Shown here: positions 13,556-20,500 of the stretch, in pieces
How positions within the stretch are numbered: position 1 is the first letter of the stretch
Layout: the number at the start of each line of letters is the position of its first letter
Assembly (NCBI GenBank): GCA_910584645.1
Contig: CAJUAU010000032.1
Location: 1-20,500, forward strand
Length of the DNA: 20,500 nucleotides
Reading direction: 5' to 3'
DNA from: an uncultured Eubacterium sp.
Lineage (GTDB): Bacteria > Bacillota > Clostridia > Lachnospirales > Lachnospiraceae
Notes under the pieces: generated by a model
Seen by the model: the letters and a program-made list of their open reading frames with translations, nothing else
What the model was told of the DNA's origin: nothing
The model's database searches: none
Program-made: the position numbers and the translations under genes

Positions 13556-16108
13556 ATGCAGATACCGATTATTTTATCATCTATATTGATCTGCCTGGTG
13601 CTGTTGATCCGGTACTGTTTCCGCAATAAGGTGAGAGCGGTATGGATCTATGGTTTGTGGGGGCTGGTGGCGCTCCGGCTTTTGGTTCCGGTGCAGTTTT
13701 TTTCTTTTCCAGCCGGATCAATGACAATGTTCAGCGGAGAGGATGATTTTTCTGTTTACAATTCCAAAGTACTGGAGCCGGGAAAAACTTCGGTTTACGA
13801 TGCTGATGCTGGGGAAGAGACCGAAAGGGATGTAGAACATAAGGTAGAATCAAAGAAGAGAGAAGAGATTTTAATTTCAGAAGAAGCAGATAAAAGTGAG
13901 GAGCCTGGGATTAATAGCAAAAATGTACAGGGAGAGGGAAAGAAGCAGGTCAGCGATACGCAAACCCAAATAACAGATGGGAAGAGCAGAGTACAGAGTA
14001 TTATGCTTTTAATCTGGCTTTTGGTGGCAGGCGGGATGTTTATGCTCTTTCTTGCTATGAATTTTCATATGAGCCACAAATTAAGGAGAGATCGGGAAAT
14101 TTTGCAAAATAAGGCGCGGCCCCGTGTCTATCTTTCCGGGAGTGTATCGGTTCCCTGTCTATATGGATTTTTCCGTCCAGCTGTTTATCTGACAAAGGCG
14201 GTGGCAGAACAGAGTGGGGAAGACAGGTCTTACATAATATTGCACGAAAGTATGCATTATAGGCATCTGGACCATATATGGGCAGGAGCGCGTCTGCTTT
14301 TGATCTGTCTTTACTGGTTCCATCCTCTTGTATGGATCGCAGCAAAACTTTCCAGGCAGGATGCAGAATATGCCGCAGATGAGGCAGTGACAAAAAATAT
14401 GAACCATGAGGAGCGGCTGCGATATGGTAAAATGATACTTTTTACGATTGGACACGGCCGGTATGGCAGAAAAGAGTTATCACTGGCCAGCACGGCTTCT
14501 AATTCCAGGAAGGAATTGGAGAGAAGGCTGGAAAAAATTGCTGGTAGGAAAAAGAAATCTTTCGTTTCTGCAATTCTATTGATGGTGACCGCTTTGGCGG
14601 TGACGGCATGTTCCTTTGCCGAAAAACAGGCAGAAACGGCAGAGACACCCTCTGATAAGAGAGAAACAGAGACTGTCAGTGGCGGCAGTGTCAGCGGAAG
14701 CGTTATCGGAGAGGGCGATACCGTGAAAGGGCCGGATAAAGCGCAGAATCAAAGAGAAGCATTGGATAAAGCTGTCACAGAGGTGATTAAACAGGATTTT
14801 TCCGGGAAAATGGCAGCTTCCTCCAGCTGGCAGTACCACGGGATAAAATATGAAAATGTGGTGGAAGCCCATACGACAATAGCTAAAACCGAAAGAGAAA
14901 ATGAGGTTACGGTGTATCTGGCCTATATGGTGGGGGATTATGGAATCGGCGCGCCAGAAAACAAACCGGAAAAATGTTACGAACTTAGAGGCGGTGAAAG
15001 GTGTTTCGCAGCTCTCACTTTTGAAAAAGAGGATGGGAAGTATGTATTGAAAGAGTTCTGGAGGCCGGAAGATGGAGAGGAATTGAAAAAAGATCTCCAG
15101 AAAAAATTTCCTGTTTCTGTCAGTGAAGAAGAGTTGTCTGAATACCGCTATTACCATTATCTTACGGCAGAGTGCCACAGGCAGGCGCTGGAATTCCTAA
15201 AGTCATCTGAGACCGGAGGACAGCCGTCGGACAAGGCGGAGATCTCCAAGCTCAATTCCTCGGATGTGGAATTTGTTGAAATCTCTACAGGGAAAGGGCA
15301 GACGGTCCGCATTTTCAACGAAAAAGCTTCCGGTTTTGTAAAAAAACTGGTGTCTGCATATAACAAAATGGAGCTGGTTCCTGTTACAAATATCAAAGAA
15401 AATGCGCTGGAGGTAAAGCAGTCAGTTACATTAAACTTTTATACCAGGGATTCTTCTCATCCAGAACAGGTGATCTTTGATGGAAAAAAGATCTGCTGGA
15501 TTCACGGAGAACCGAAAGCCTGGGTGATGGATGAGCAGTATTTTGATCATAAAGAGATCGTAGAAAAAGCGGAAAGCCAGCAGAGATATGAAAGAAGTGA
15601 GCATGCTGGTTCCAGAAAGGTACAGGACCCTTATGGGGGGCCATTGAGGCTGGTCAGTGATTATGGAAGTGAAAAAAAACTGTACAGGAGCTTATTGTCA
15701 GATAATAAGACCATTCTGCTGAAACTGGTGAAGGCAAGGGCAAGGGCGATGAGCAGCGAAAAAGGGATTGGATATTATGATGAGTACCAGTCCGAATTGA
15801 ATCAGTTTATTACGGTCAAAAAAACGCATCTTCTGGCAGAGGACCTGGGGATCGCCCTGGACTGGCAGGGGACGGAAAAGATGATAGAAGCCAGTGGCGC
15901 TGCAGGTGATATTAGGAAGGCGATCCGAACATTCTGTAAAAGCTATGGGATAACAGAAGAACAGTATAAGGACTTTGCACGCCTGCGCCTGCAGTTGACA
16001 TATTTTGATCATGAACAATATATGGGGATCAGAAATCTGAAAGATTCAGAACTGCAGGCGGCATTTGAGAAAGACCTGGAGAAGTATGAGGTACAGGTGG
16101 CAGAGTGA
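13556..16108 (+). CDS. BlaR1-like M56 membrane metalloprotease with unrecognised C-terminal domain
   Basis: This 850-residue membrane protein is the presumed sensor-protease for the adjacent repressor. Predicted helices lie at about 2-19, 29-47, 147-168, 247-263 (weak) and 335-352. The cytoplasmic zinc site is H230-E231-S-M-H234 with E271 (DAEYAADEAV) as likely third ligand, as in BlaR1/MecR1. A charged, low-complexity stretch (about 75-145) sits between helices two and three, longer than usual. The last helix ends in a lipobox-like VTAC. Beyond residue 355 true BlaR1 has a penicillin-binding domain, but here there are about 490 residues without SxxK/SxN/KTG signatures that I can see. Segments such as VTVYLAYMVGDYGIG and KYVLKEFWRPEDG look like a small secreted alpha/beta domain. 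The ligand is therefore probably something else. ATG 13556 follows AGGAGGGG, and the stop overlaps the region before the next gene. Confidence 0.85.
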   Translation: MQIPIILSSILICLVLLIRYCFRNKVRAVWIYGLWGLVALRLLVPVQFFSFPAGSMTMFSGEDDFSVYNSKVLEPGKTSVYDADAGEETERDVEHKVESKKREEILISEEADKSEEPGINSKNVQGEGKKQVSDTQTQITDGKSRVQSIMLLIWLLVAGGMFMLFLAMNFHMSHKLRRDREILQNKARPRVYLSGSVSVPCLYGFFRPAVYLTKAVAEQSGEDRSYIILHESMHYRHLDHIWAGARLLLICLYWFHPLVWIAAKLSRQDAEYAADEAVTKNMNHEERLRYGKMILFTIGHGRYGRKELSLASTASNSRKELERRLEKIAGRKKKSFVSAILLMVTALAVTACSFAEKQAETAETPSDKRETETVSGGSVSGSVIGEGDTVKGPDKAQNQREALDKAVTEVIKQDFSGKMAASSSWQYHGIKYENVVEAHTTIAKTERENEVTVYLAYMVGDYGIGAPENKPEKCYELRGGERCFAALTFEKEDGKYVLKEFWRPEDGEELKKDLQKKFPVSVSEEELSEYRYYHYLTAECHRQALEFLKSSETGGQPSDKAEISKLNSSDVEFVEISTGKGQTVRIFNEKASGFVKKLVSAYNKMELVPVTNIKENALEVKQSVTLNFYTRDSSHPEQVIFDGKKICWIHGEPKAWVMDEQYFDHKEIVEKAESQQRYERSEHAGSRKVQDPYGGPLRLVSDYGSEKKLYRSLLSDNKTILLKLVKARARAMSSEKGIGYYDEYQSELNQFITVKKTHLLAEDLGIALDWQGTEKMIEASGAAGDIRKAIRTFCKSYGITEEQYKDFARLRLQLTYFDHEQYMGIRNLKDSELQAAFEKDLEKYEVQVAE

Positions 16109-16125
16109 TAAAGGAGAGATTATCT

Positions 16126-17400
16126 ATGAGAAAATGGCTTGACCGGTTCAAAAAACATCCCTGGCTGTGGCTGATACTGGTGTCTTTTGAAGCTGGTTTT
16201 CTGGCTGCGGCTGCCGAGGGAAGTTTTATGGGAGACAATTATTATTCTTTTGATTATGACGCTTTTATAGTGTGTACCATCGTATATGCATTTTTCTTTT
16301 TACTGCCGATTTTTTTGACATTGATTCATGGAGCTGCACTATTCAGCCATCCAGAAGATATGGGGTGGAAAAGGTTTCTTATAAAGTGTCAGCGTGTCAC
16401 TATTGTACTTGGGGTCGTCTATAGTTATCTGGGCTGGATACTCTCAGATATCACAGGGGCTGACTGGGATCAGGTGCTGTACAATACGGAATTACATACC
16501 CCAATCTGGAGCGGCGGAAGGACTACGATTCTGGTTCTGACTCTGCTGGCAGCGGCAGGTTATGTCATATTGTCCTCCCTGCCCTTGTCACGGATCCCGC
16601 CGCTGGTGATTGTTTTTTCCATGGCGGCCATGTATATCGGGATCCTGCTCTGTCTGACCTGGTGTGTGCAGATCACGGGAAAAGCAGAGTCCTTTGCCTT
16701 GGGGCTGGATGACATGATGTGGGTATTCTGCCTGTTTCCTGTCAATTGTATTATGATTGCCCTGAGGACGATAAGTGTTAAGATCCAGGAATGGAATACT
16801 CTTGAGAGAAAAGAGGGGTATTCGGGGAATAATATATATTTGGCGGGTTTGGATAAGTTTCTTAGGAAGGCGGAGAACTGGCCGATCGCGGCGTTTATCC
16901 TTATGCTGCCCCTGCTCGGAGCGGCAGTTGGAATTCTGGTTTTGTTCGGGCAGCAGCCCGACGCGCTGATCAAGGCATGGACAGAGACCAGTGACTGGAT
17001 GCTTTCCCAGAAGACCGCCCCTCCTAATCTTCATCGGGATATGCATTATCTGTGCACTGTTGCGGCAGGCGGGCATGAAAGGATAGTAAAACCCCTGAGG
17101 ATGGGAGAGAGGCACGGACACCGGGTGGTGGTAAACCGGCAGCTCTGTGTTGCCAATGCCTTTGAACAGATCCTGGAAGAGAGAATGCCAGGAGTTCACC
17201 GTAAGGTAAGATATATTTATGATACCTACGGTTTTCCGGTGGCAAAAATGATCCGGAGTCCTCTGGCTGCAGATGTGGTTTACCTGCTTATGAAACCGAT
17301 GGAATGGTGCTTTCTGGCAGTTATTTATGCCTGTGATACAAAACCGGAAAACCGCATCGCCCTCCAGTATCTTCCACAGACTGGGAGAAAGAAATCTTGA
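16126..17400 (+). CDS. Seven-helix membrane protein of unknown function (probably DUF6688)
   Basis: This 424-residue polytopic protein has about seven membrane helices, at roughly 12-32, 47-73, 88-105, 133-153, 160-182, 197-216 and 253-275. A soluble C-terminal domain follows with conserved-looking HYLCTVAAGGHERIVKPLRMGERHGH, VVVNRQLCVANAFEQILEER and ENRIALQYLP. From memory these match a Firmicutes family of unknown function that I believe is DUF6688, and I am not certain of the number. No catalytic motif is clear, though the cluster of His, Cys and Arg residues could bind a ligand. The start at 16126 is set by AAAGGAG (16110-16116). A GTG at 16105 overlaps the previous stop but has no ribosome binding site. 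It is almost certainly co-transcribed with the repressor and M56 genes, suggesting a function linked to their signal. Confidence 0.75.
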   Translation: MRKWLDRFKKHPWLWLILVSFEAGFLAAAAEGSFMGDNYYSFDYDAFIVCTIVYAFFFLLPIFLTLIHGAALFSHPEDMGWKRFLIKCQRVTIVLGVVYSYLGWILSDITGADWDQVLYNTELHTPIWSGGRTTILVLTLLAAAGYVILSSLPLSRIPPLVIVFSMAAMYIGILLCLTWCVQITGKAESFALGLDDMMWVFCLFPVNCIMIALRTISVKIQEWNTLERKEGYSGNNIYLAGLDKFLRKAENWPIAAFILMLPLLGAAVGILVLFGQQPDALIKAWTETSDWMLSQKTAPPNLHRDMHYLCTVAAGGHERIVKPLRMGERHGHRVVVNRQLCVANAFEQILEERMPGVHRKVRYIYDTYGFPVAKMIRSPLAADVVYLLMKPMEWCFLAVIYACDTKPENRIALQYLPQTGRKKS

Positions 17401-17430
17401 TAAAATCATAAGAAATTATTTGTTCCAGTG

Positions 17431-17439
17431 TGTTATACT
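17431..17439 (+). promoter_or_regulatory. Extended -10 promoter of the VanR-like gene
   Basis: TGT-TATACT (17431-17439) is an extended -10 element lying 21 bases before the start codon, with no good -35 at the expected place. TAAGAAAT at 17409 overlaps the -35 position, and a weaker TGATAAAA lies 11 bases earlier. This fits a promoter that needs an OmpR-type activator. No terminator separates it from the upstream operon, so readthrough is also possible. Confidence 0.5.
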
Positions 17440-17460
17440 GTAGAAGGAATGGAGGTCGCT

Positions 17461-18153
17461 ATGTCAGAGCATATTTTGATCGTGGATGATGAAAGAGAGA
17501 TTGCAGATCTTATGGAAGTATATCTTGAGAATGAAGGGTATCAGGTGCACAAATTCTATCATGGAAAAGGGGCTCTGGATTGTCTCAAAAGTACAAAGAT
17601 CGACCTGGCGCTATTGGATATCATGCTTCCGGATATTGATGGATTTACGTTGTGCCGTGAGATTCGTGAAAAATGGTTTTTCCCTGTTATCATGCTGACG
17701 GCAAAGGCAGAGGATGGAGACAAGATCATGGGGATTACGCTGGGAGCCGATGATTATATTACCAAACCTTTCAATCCTTTGGAGGTTACGGCAAGGGTGA
17801 GGGCGCAGCTCAGGCGGGTAAATATGTATAATACGAGGCAAACGGAAGAGGATCCGGATTATTTTAATATTGACGGACTTGAAGTAAATGGAAGAAATCA
17901 CGTCTGCCTGTTGTATGGAACCGAGATTTCCCTGACCCCGCTGGAGTTTTCCATCCTTTTCTATCTCTGCCAGCGGAGAGGGAATGTAGTCAGTGCAGAA
18001 GAGTTGTTTGAAGCGGTATGGGGAGAACGATATCTGGACAGCAATAATACTGTGATGACTCACATCGCAAAACTTCGGGAAAAATTAAAAGAAAATGCAA
18101 GAAAACCTAAATTTATAAAAACTGTCTGGGGAGTTGGCTATAAGATTGAGTGA
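17461..18153 (+). CDS. VanR-like OmpR/PhoB-family response regulator
   Basis: This 230-residue regulator has a receiver domain (1-120) with acidic pocket D9/D10, phosphoacceptor D53 (LALLDIMLP), T80 and K102 (YITKPF). A winged-helix DNA-binding domain lies at about 130-230 (SLTPLEFSILFYLCQRRGNVVS, WGERYLDSNNTVMTHIAKLREK, KFIKTVWGVGYKIE). From remembered enterococcal VanR, the N-terminus (ILIVDDEREIADLMEVYL), the length and the C-terminus are strikingly alike. The family controls cell-envelope genes. No vanH, vanA or vanX ligase genes occur in this window, so vancomycin resistance should not be inferred. The start at 17461 is chosen because GGAGG lies at the alternative upstream ATG. The 3' end overlaps the kinase gene by 20 bases. 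Confidence 0.9.
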   Translation: MSEHILIVDDEREIADLMEVYLENEGYQVHKFYHGKGALDCLKSTKIDLALLDIMLPDIDGFTLCREIREKWFFPVIMLTAKAEDGDKIMGITLGADDYITKPFNPLEVTARVRAQLRRVNMYNTRQTEEDPDYFNIDGLEVNGRNHVCLLYGTEISLTPLEFSILFYLCQRRGNVVSAEELFEAVWGERYLDSNNTVMTHIAKLREKLKENARKPKFIKTVWGVGYKIE

Positions 18154-19267
18154 ACATTTTGACAAAAATAATAAATTAAGAATGGAGCTGACAGGGCAGC
18201 TGATGAGACGGTTTTATCTTCAGCTGCTGATCTATGCGATCCTTACGGCTTTGATGTTTGCGGTTGCCTACGCGGTTTGTTCCAGGCGGATCTGGTATAA
18301 AAGTGATCCCTTTTGGCCATTGATCCACTTCATTCATGAACACTGGTTTGGATGTTTTATGATCTGTATTGTTGCTGGGTTTATTCTTTTTTCCTTTTGG
18401 AATTTCAGGCGGACGGTGTGGTACATGGAAGATATACTTGGTGCAGTAAACGGCATATACCGTGAAAAGGATGAACTGGTGGAACTTCCCCAGGAACTGC
18501 ACGAGGTAGAAAAGGAACTGAACCAGGTGATGCTGAATGTGCGTGCCAGCAGAAAAAAGGCGGAAGAGGCAGAACAGCGGAAAAATGACCTCATCATATA
18601 TATGGCCCATGACCTGAAAACACCACTTACTTCTGTGATCGGCTACCTTTCTCTTCTCGATGAAGAGAAGGAAATTTCCGATGAACTAAAACAAAAATAT
18701 CTGGGTATTGCGCTGAAGAAATCTCAGCGTCTGGAAGAGCTTGTCAACGAGTTTTTTGAGATAACAAGATTTAATCTTTCCACTATGACCCTGGAGCTGT
18801 CCACTGTCAATCTGACCCGCATGCTGGAACAGATATCTTATGAATTCATTCCTGTTTTCCAGGAAAAAGATCTCACCTATTATCTGGACCTGGATCCAGA
18901 GCTGAAACTTTTATGTGACATAGACAAGATGGAGCGGGTGTTTGATAATCTCTTAAAAAATGCAGTGAATTACAGTTATAAAGGAACGCAGATCCAGATT
19001 CTGGCCCATCTGGAGAAACAACCAGACTCCAATGAAGAAAAGATTCACATACAGATCATCAATCATGGGAAAACGATACCAAAGGAAAAGCAGGAGAGGA
19101 TCTTTGAACAATTTTTCCGTCTGGAGTCTTCCAGGGATTCGGGAACCGGCGGAGCGGGGCTTGGTCTTGCCATCGCCAGAGAGATCATAGAACAGCACGG
19201 CGGGGAGCTGACCTGTGAAAGTGAGGATGAGCAGATCATTTTCCATTTACGGATGATGTGCGGCTGA
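18134..19267 (+). CDS. VanS-like sensor histidine kinase
   Basis: This 377-residue membrane kinase partners the overlapping VanR-like regulator. Two helices (about 28-48 and 72-90) enclose a short 22-residue loop, so sensing is probably within or near the membrane. A linker coiled coil (about 115-155) leads to the H-box YMAHDLKTPLTSVIGYL with phosphorylated H159. The N-box DNLLKNAVNYS (N275) and the G-box TGGAGLGLAIA (338-348) complete the ATPase domain. The stretches after the H-box, such as RLEELVNEFFEITRFNL, closely resemble VanS. The TTG start at 18134 is chosen because remembered enterococcal vanS also begins with TTG inside the end of vanR and encodes a matching MVIKL/MAIRL start. TTG 18146 and ATG 18182 are alternatives. 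No ribosome binding site at proper spacing is seen, so translational coupling is expected. Confidence 0.9.
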   Translation: MAIRLSEHFDKNNKLRMELTGQLMRRFYLQLLIYAILTALMFAVAYAVCSRRIWYKSDPFWPLIHFIHEHWFGCFMICIVAGFILFSFWNFRRTVWYMEDILGAVNGIYREKDELVELPQELHEVEKELNQVMLNVRASRKKAEEAEQRKNDLIIYMAHDLKTPLTSVIGYLSLLDEEKEISDELKQKYLGIALKKSQRLEELVNEFFEITRFNLSTMTLELSTVNLTRMLEQISYEFIPVFQEKDLTYYLDLDPELKLLCDIDKMERVFDNLLKNAVNYSYKGTQIQILAHLEKQPDSNEEKIHIQIINHGKTIPKEKQERIFEQFFRLESSRDSGTGGAGLGLAIAREIIEQHGGELTCESEDEQIIFHLRMMCG

Positions 19268-19510
19268 AAGCCGGCTGCTTCGTGCGTGGCACTTTCGCAG
19301 CCGCCGTCAGAATTTACGCGAAAGGCACAAGCCAAACTGGAATGCTTGCATTCCAATTTGGCGCCGCCCGCGAACATGGGAAACTCGCGAAGCGCGTTTC
19401 TCATGTTTGCATTTCAGGCATTTGCCTTCCATGCTCATTCCGTCGGCGCGCCAAATGTCCGGGTCTGCGCCCATGCAGAGCATGACGCATCCCCGTCCGC
19501 TTGGCTTTGC
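19268..19510. repeat. GC-rich, highly structured intergenic element
   Basis: This 240-base gap stands out by GC content and nested inverted repeats. GGCTGC (19273-19278) pairs with GCAGCC (19297-19302). A long stem spans 19331-19362, a second 19373-19407 with apex CGCG-AAG-CGCG, and ATTTGGCGC (19356-19364) can pair with GCGCCAAAT (19448-19456). Short frames open on both strands, but none has a ribosome binding site or coding-like composition. I read it as a dispersed palindromic repeat or structured RNA rather than genes. It may also end the vanRS-like transcript. Confidence 0.5.
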
Positions 19511-19521
19511 TTTCATAAAAA

Positions 19522-19551
19522 TAAGAAAATGTTAAGAATGATATAAGAAAA
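19522..19551 (+). promoter_or_regulatory. Three 11-bp-phased repeats, candidate response-regulator site
   Basis: TAAGAAAA begins at 19522, TAAGAATG at 19533 and TAAGAAAA at 19544. The spacing is exactly 11 bases each time, the one-helical-turn phasing used by OmpR/PhoB-type regulators. The block ends just before the -35 position of the next gene. A related repeat lies at the VanR-like gene's own promoter (17409), so that regulator is the obvious candidate to bind. Confidence 0.6.
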
Positions 19552-19579
19552 CATTCAGATACTATGTACTGCGGAATAG

Positions 19580-19585
19580 TATAAT
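19580..19585 (+). promoter_or_regulatory. -10 element of the C39-like gene
   Basis: TATAAT (19580-19585) is a perfect -10 with no good -35 about 17 bases upstream, as expected for an activated promoter. The palindrome TGTTTTAAAACA (19586-19597) follows directly, covering the likely transcription start. The gene's ribosome binding site is TGGAGGGA (19603-19610). Confidence 0.6.
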
Positions 19586-19615
19586 TGTTTTAAAACAGTA
19601 TCTGGAGGGATTTTT

Positions 19616-20305
19616 ATGTCAAAGGTTAATGTACGTTATTATCAAAGAAGGGCACGGAGAAGAAGGCTGTTGGTTTCACGAACGATAAAGGTTATTTTTG
19701 TTCTGGCTGTGACGATTGGAATGCTTTTATTCTTGAGGCATATGTATCTGACAGAAGCGAAAGTATTGCTTGGCAAAGATGAAAAGGTGACCCAGGCCTT
19801 AAGCGATGAGGTGATCCCGGGGCAGATTCCGATGTTTTTTCAATATGACAGTCGGTGGAAGGATGAAAATTATGGGGATGGAACCATGGAATTTAATGGC
19901 TGCGGTCCCACCTGCTTGTCGATGGTGCTGTGTGGATTGAACGGAACGGCAGAATATGATCCGGTAACCATTGCAAAACTGGCAGATACGAGAGGTTATT
20001 ATGAAGCCGGAGCGGGTTCTTCCTGGACATTGATGTCAGAATTGTCGGAAGAACTTGATTTGAAAGTTCATGAGGTGCATTTTGATGAAAGTCATATCCG
20101 GCAGGAGCTTAAGGAAAAGAGACCGATCATCTGTGTGGTAGGACCGGGAGATTTTACGACGACGGGGCATTTTATCGTATTATGCGGGCTGGATTCGGAT
20201 GGGAGGGTTATCGTCCATGACCCCAATAGTGAAGAGCGGAGCCGGAGACCTTGGGAGCTTGAGGAGCTGATGCCTCAGATAAAAAATCTGTGGTCTTATA
20301 GCTGA
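19616..20305 (+). CDS. Membrane-anchored C39-like cysteine peptidase family protein
   Basis: This 229-residue protein has a very basic N-terminus (RRARRRR), one membrane helix (about 22-41) and an outward-facing C39-like papain-fold domain (about 70-229). Catalytic features are Q76 (FFQYDSRW), nucleophile C96 in NGCGPTCLSM, H185 in TTTGHFIVL and D202 in VHDPN. The triad looks intact. C39 domains of transporters remove bacteriocin leader peptides. Stand-alone anchored members like this have mostly unknown substrates, and I see no transporter or bacteriocin gene nearby. It lies downstream of the VanRS-like pair behind its own promoter with phased repeats, so induction under envelope stress is plausible. 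ATG 19616 is supported by the ribosome binding site and by the N-terminal anchor. Confidence 0.85.
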   Translation: MSKVNVRYYQRRARRRRLLVSRTIKVIFVLAVTIGMLLFLRHMYLTEAKVLLGKDEKVTQALSDEVIPGQIPMFFQYDSRWKDENYGDGTMEFNGCGPTCLSMVLCGLNGTAEYDPVTIAKLADTRGYYEAGAGSSWTLMSELSEELDLKVHEVHFDESHIRQELKEKRPIICVVGPGDFTTTGHFIVLCGLDSDGRVIVHDPNSEERSRRPWELEELMPQIKNLWSYS

Positions 20306-20315
20306 AGAAACAATG

Positions 20316-20500
20316 GGAGAGAGTTTTTCACTGTTCAGCCAATAAAGCTCGATTGCGCCTGTGGCTACATCTCGCTTTGGCTGAGAAACTAATGAATAGG
20401 AGAGAGTTTTTCACTGTTCAGCCAATAAAGCTCGATTGCGCCTGCGGCTACATCTCGCTTTGGCTGAGAAACTAATGAATAGGAGAGAGTTTTTCACTGT
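20316..20500. repeat. 83-bp tandem repeats, each foldable into a hairpin, running off the window
   Basis: Two full 83-base units (from 20316 and 20399) and the first 19 bases of a third (from 20482) are present. Copies 1 and 2 are almost identical, differing at GCCTGTGGC against GCCTGCGGC. Inside each unit TCAGCCAA (20335-20342 in copy 1) pairs with TTGGCTGA (20377-20384), and AGTTT (20322-20326) pairs with AAACT (20386-20390). The array starts 10 bases after the C39-like stop codon. Its full length and function are not visible. Confidence 0.9.

Noticed and set aside
13124..16108. Beta-lactam resistance sensor (blaI-blaR1)
   Set aside because: The protease half fits, but no penicillin-binding domain signatures are visible and no beta-lactamase gene is adjacent.
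16588..17409. Reverse-strand open frame of 273 codons opposite the seven-helix protein gene
   Set aside because: The plus-strand frame has clear membrane helices, a ribosome binding site and operon context; the reverse product has none of these.
17461..19267. Vancomycin-resistance operon
   Set aside because: The regulator and kinase look like VanR and VanS, but no D-Ala-D-Lac/Ser ligase, dehydrogenase or dipeptidase genes are present in the window.
19258..19546. Several short overlapping open frames on both strands after the VanS-like gene
   Set aside because: They fall in the palindromic GC-rich element, lack ribosome binding sites and their products look like translated repeats.
19616..20305. 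Bacteriocin-processing protease
   Set aside because: The C39-like domain is present, but there is no ABC transporter domain and no double-glycine precursor peptide gene was found nearby.
20316..20500. CRISPR array
   Set aside because: Units are 83 bases, directly abutting and nearly identical throughout, with no unique spacers and no cas genes.

Overview
The window looks like a chromosomal segment from a spore-forming, gut-type Clostridia, most likely Lachnospiraceae. The evidence is the operon order rpmJ-rpsM-rpsK-rpsD-rpoA-rplQ, an S4 protein lacking the zinc-binding cysteines, an enlarged L17, cotJ spore-coat genes, secreted BspA-type leucine-rich-repeat (LRR) proteins with fibronectin-like ends, strong AGGAGG ribosome binding sites and moderate GC. 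The genus is not decided by what I can see.

Layout. (1) 1-1875: the 3' part of a tRNA-Asn and its terminator, then an AT-rich secreted LRR protein gene whose last domain is cut off by an in-frame ochre codon, then decayed sequence that includes a short second copy of part of that gene. (2) 1930-5586: the alpha ribosomal operon with its own promoter. A terminator-like hairpin and a long structured leader lie between rpmJ and rpsM, and infA is not next to rpmJ. (3) 5673-9966: a secreted cyclophilin lipoprotein, tyrosyl-tRNA synthetase, and a large secreted LRR protein ending in a strong terminator usable from both sides. (4) 10046-12925: a small acidic reverse-strand ORF, a FAD oxidoreductase with a C-terminal Rieske domain, and convergent reverse-strand spore-coat genes in which CotJA and CotJB are one protein, followed directly by cotJC. 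(5) 13053-20305: an envelope-sensing stretch made of a BlaI-family repressor, a BlaR1-like M56 membrane metalloprotease with an unrelated C-terminal domain, a seven-helix membrane protein, a VanR/VanS-like two-component pair and a membrane-anchored C39-like protein. (6) 20316-end: 83-bp tandem repeats running off the window.

How the genes may work together. Region 5 is the best candidate for an undescribed system. A de-repressible BlaI/M56 module is followed by a VanRS-type pair that has no vancomycin-resistance ligase genes in view. The promoter of the C39-like gene carries three TAAGAA-type repeats at exact 11-bp spacing, the usual spacing for OmpR/PhoB-type regulators, and a weaker pair lies at the regulator's own promoter. 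I infer that the VanR-like protein controls itself and the C39-like protein. The link from the BlaI/M56 module to the two-component system rests only on adjacency. The rest of the window is mainly housekeeping.
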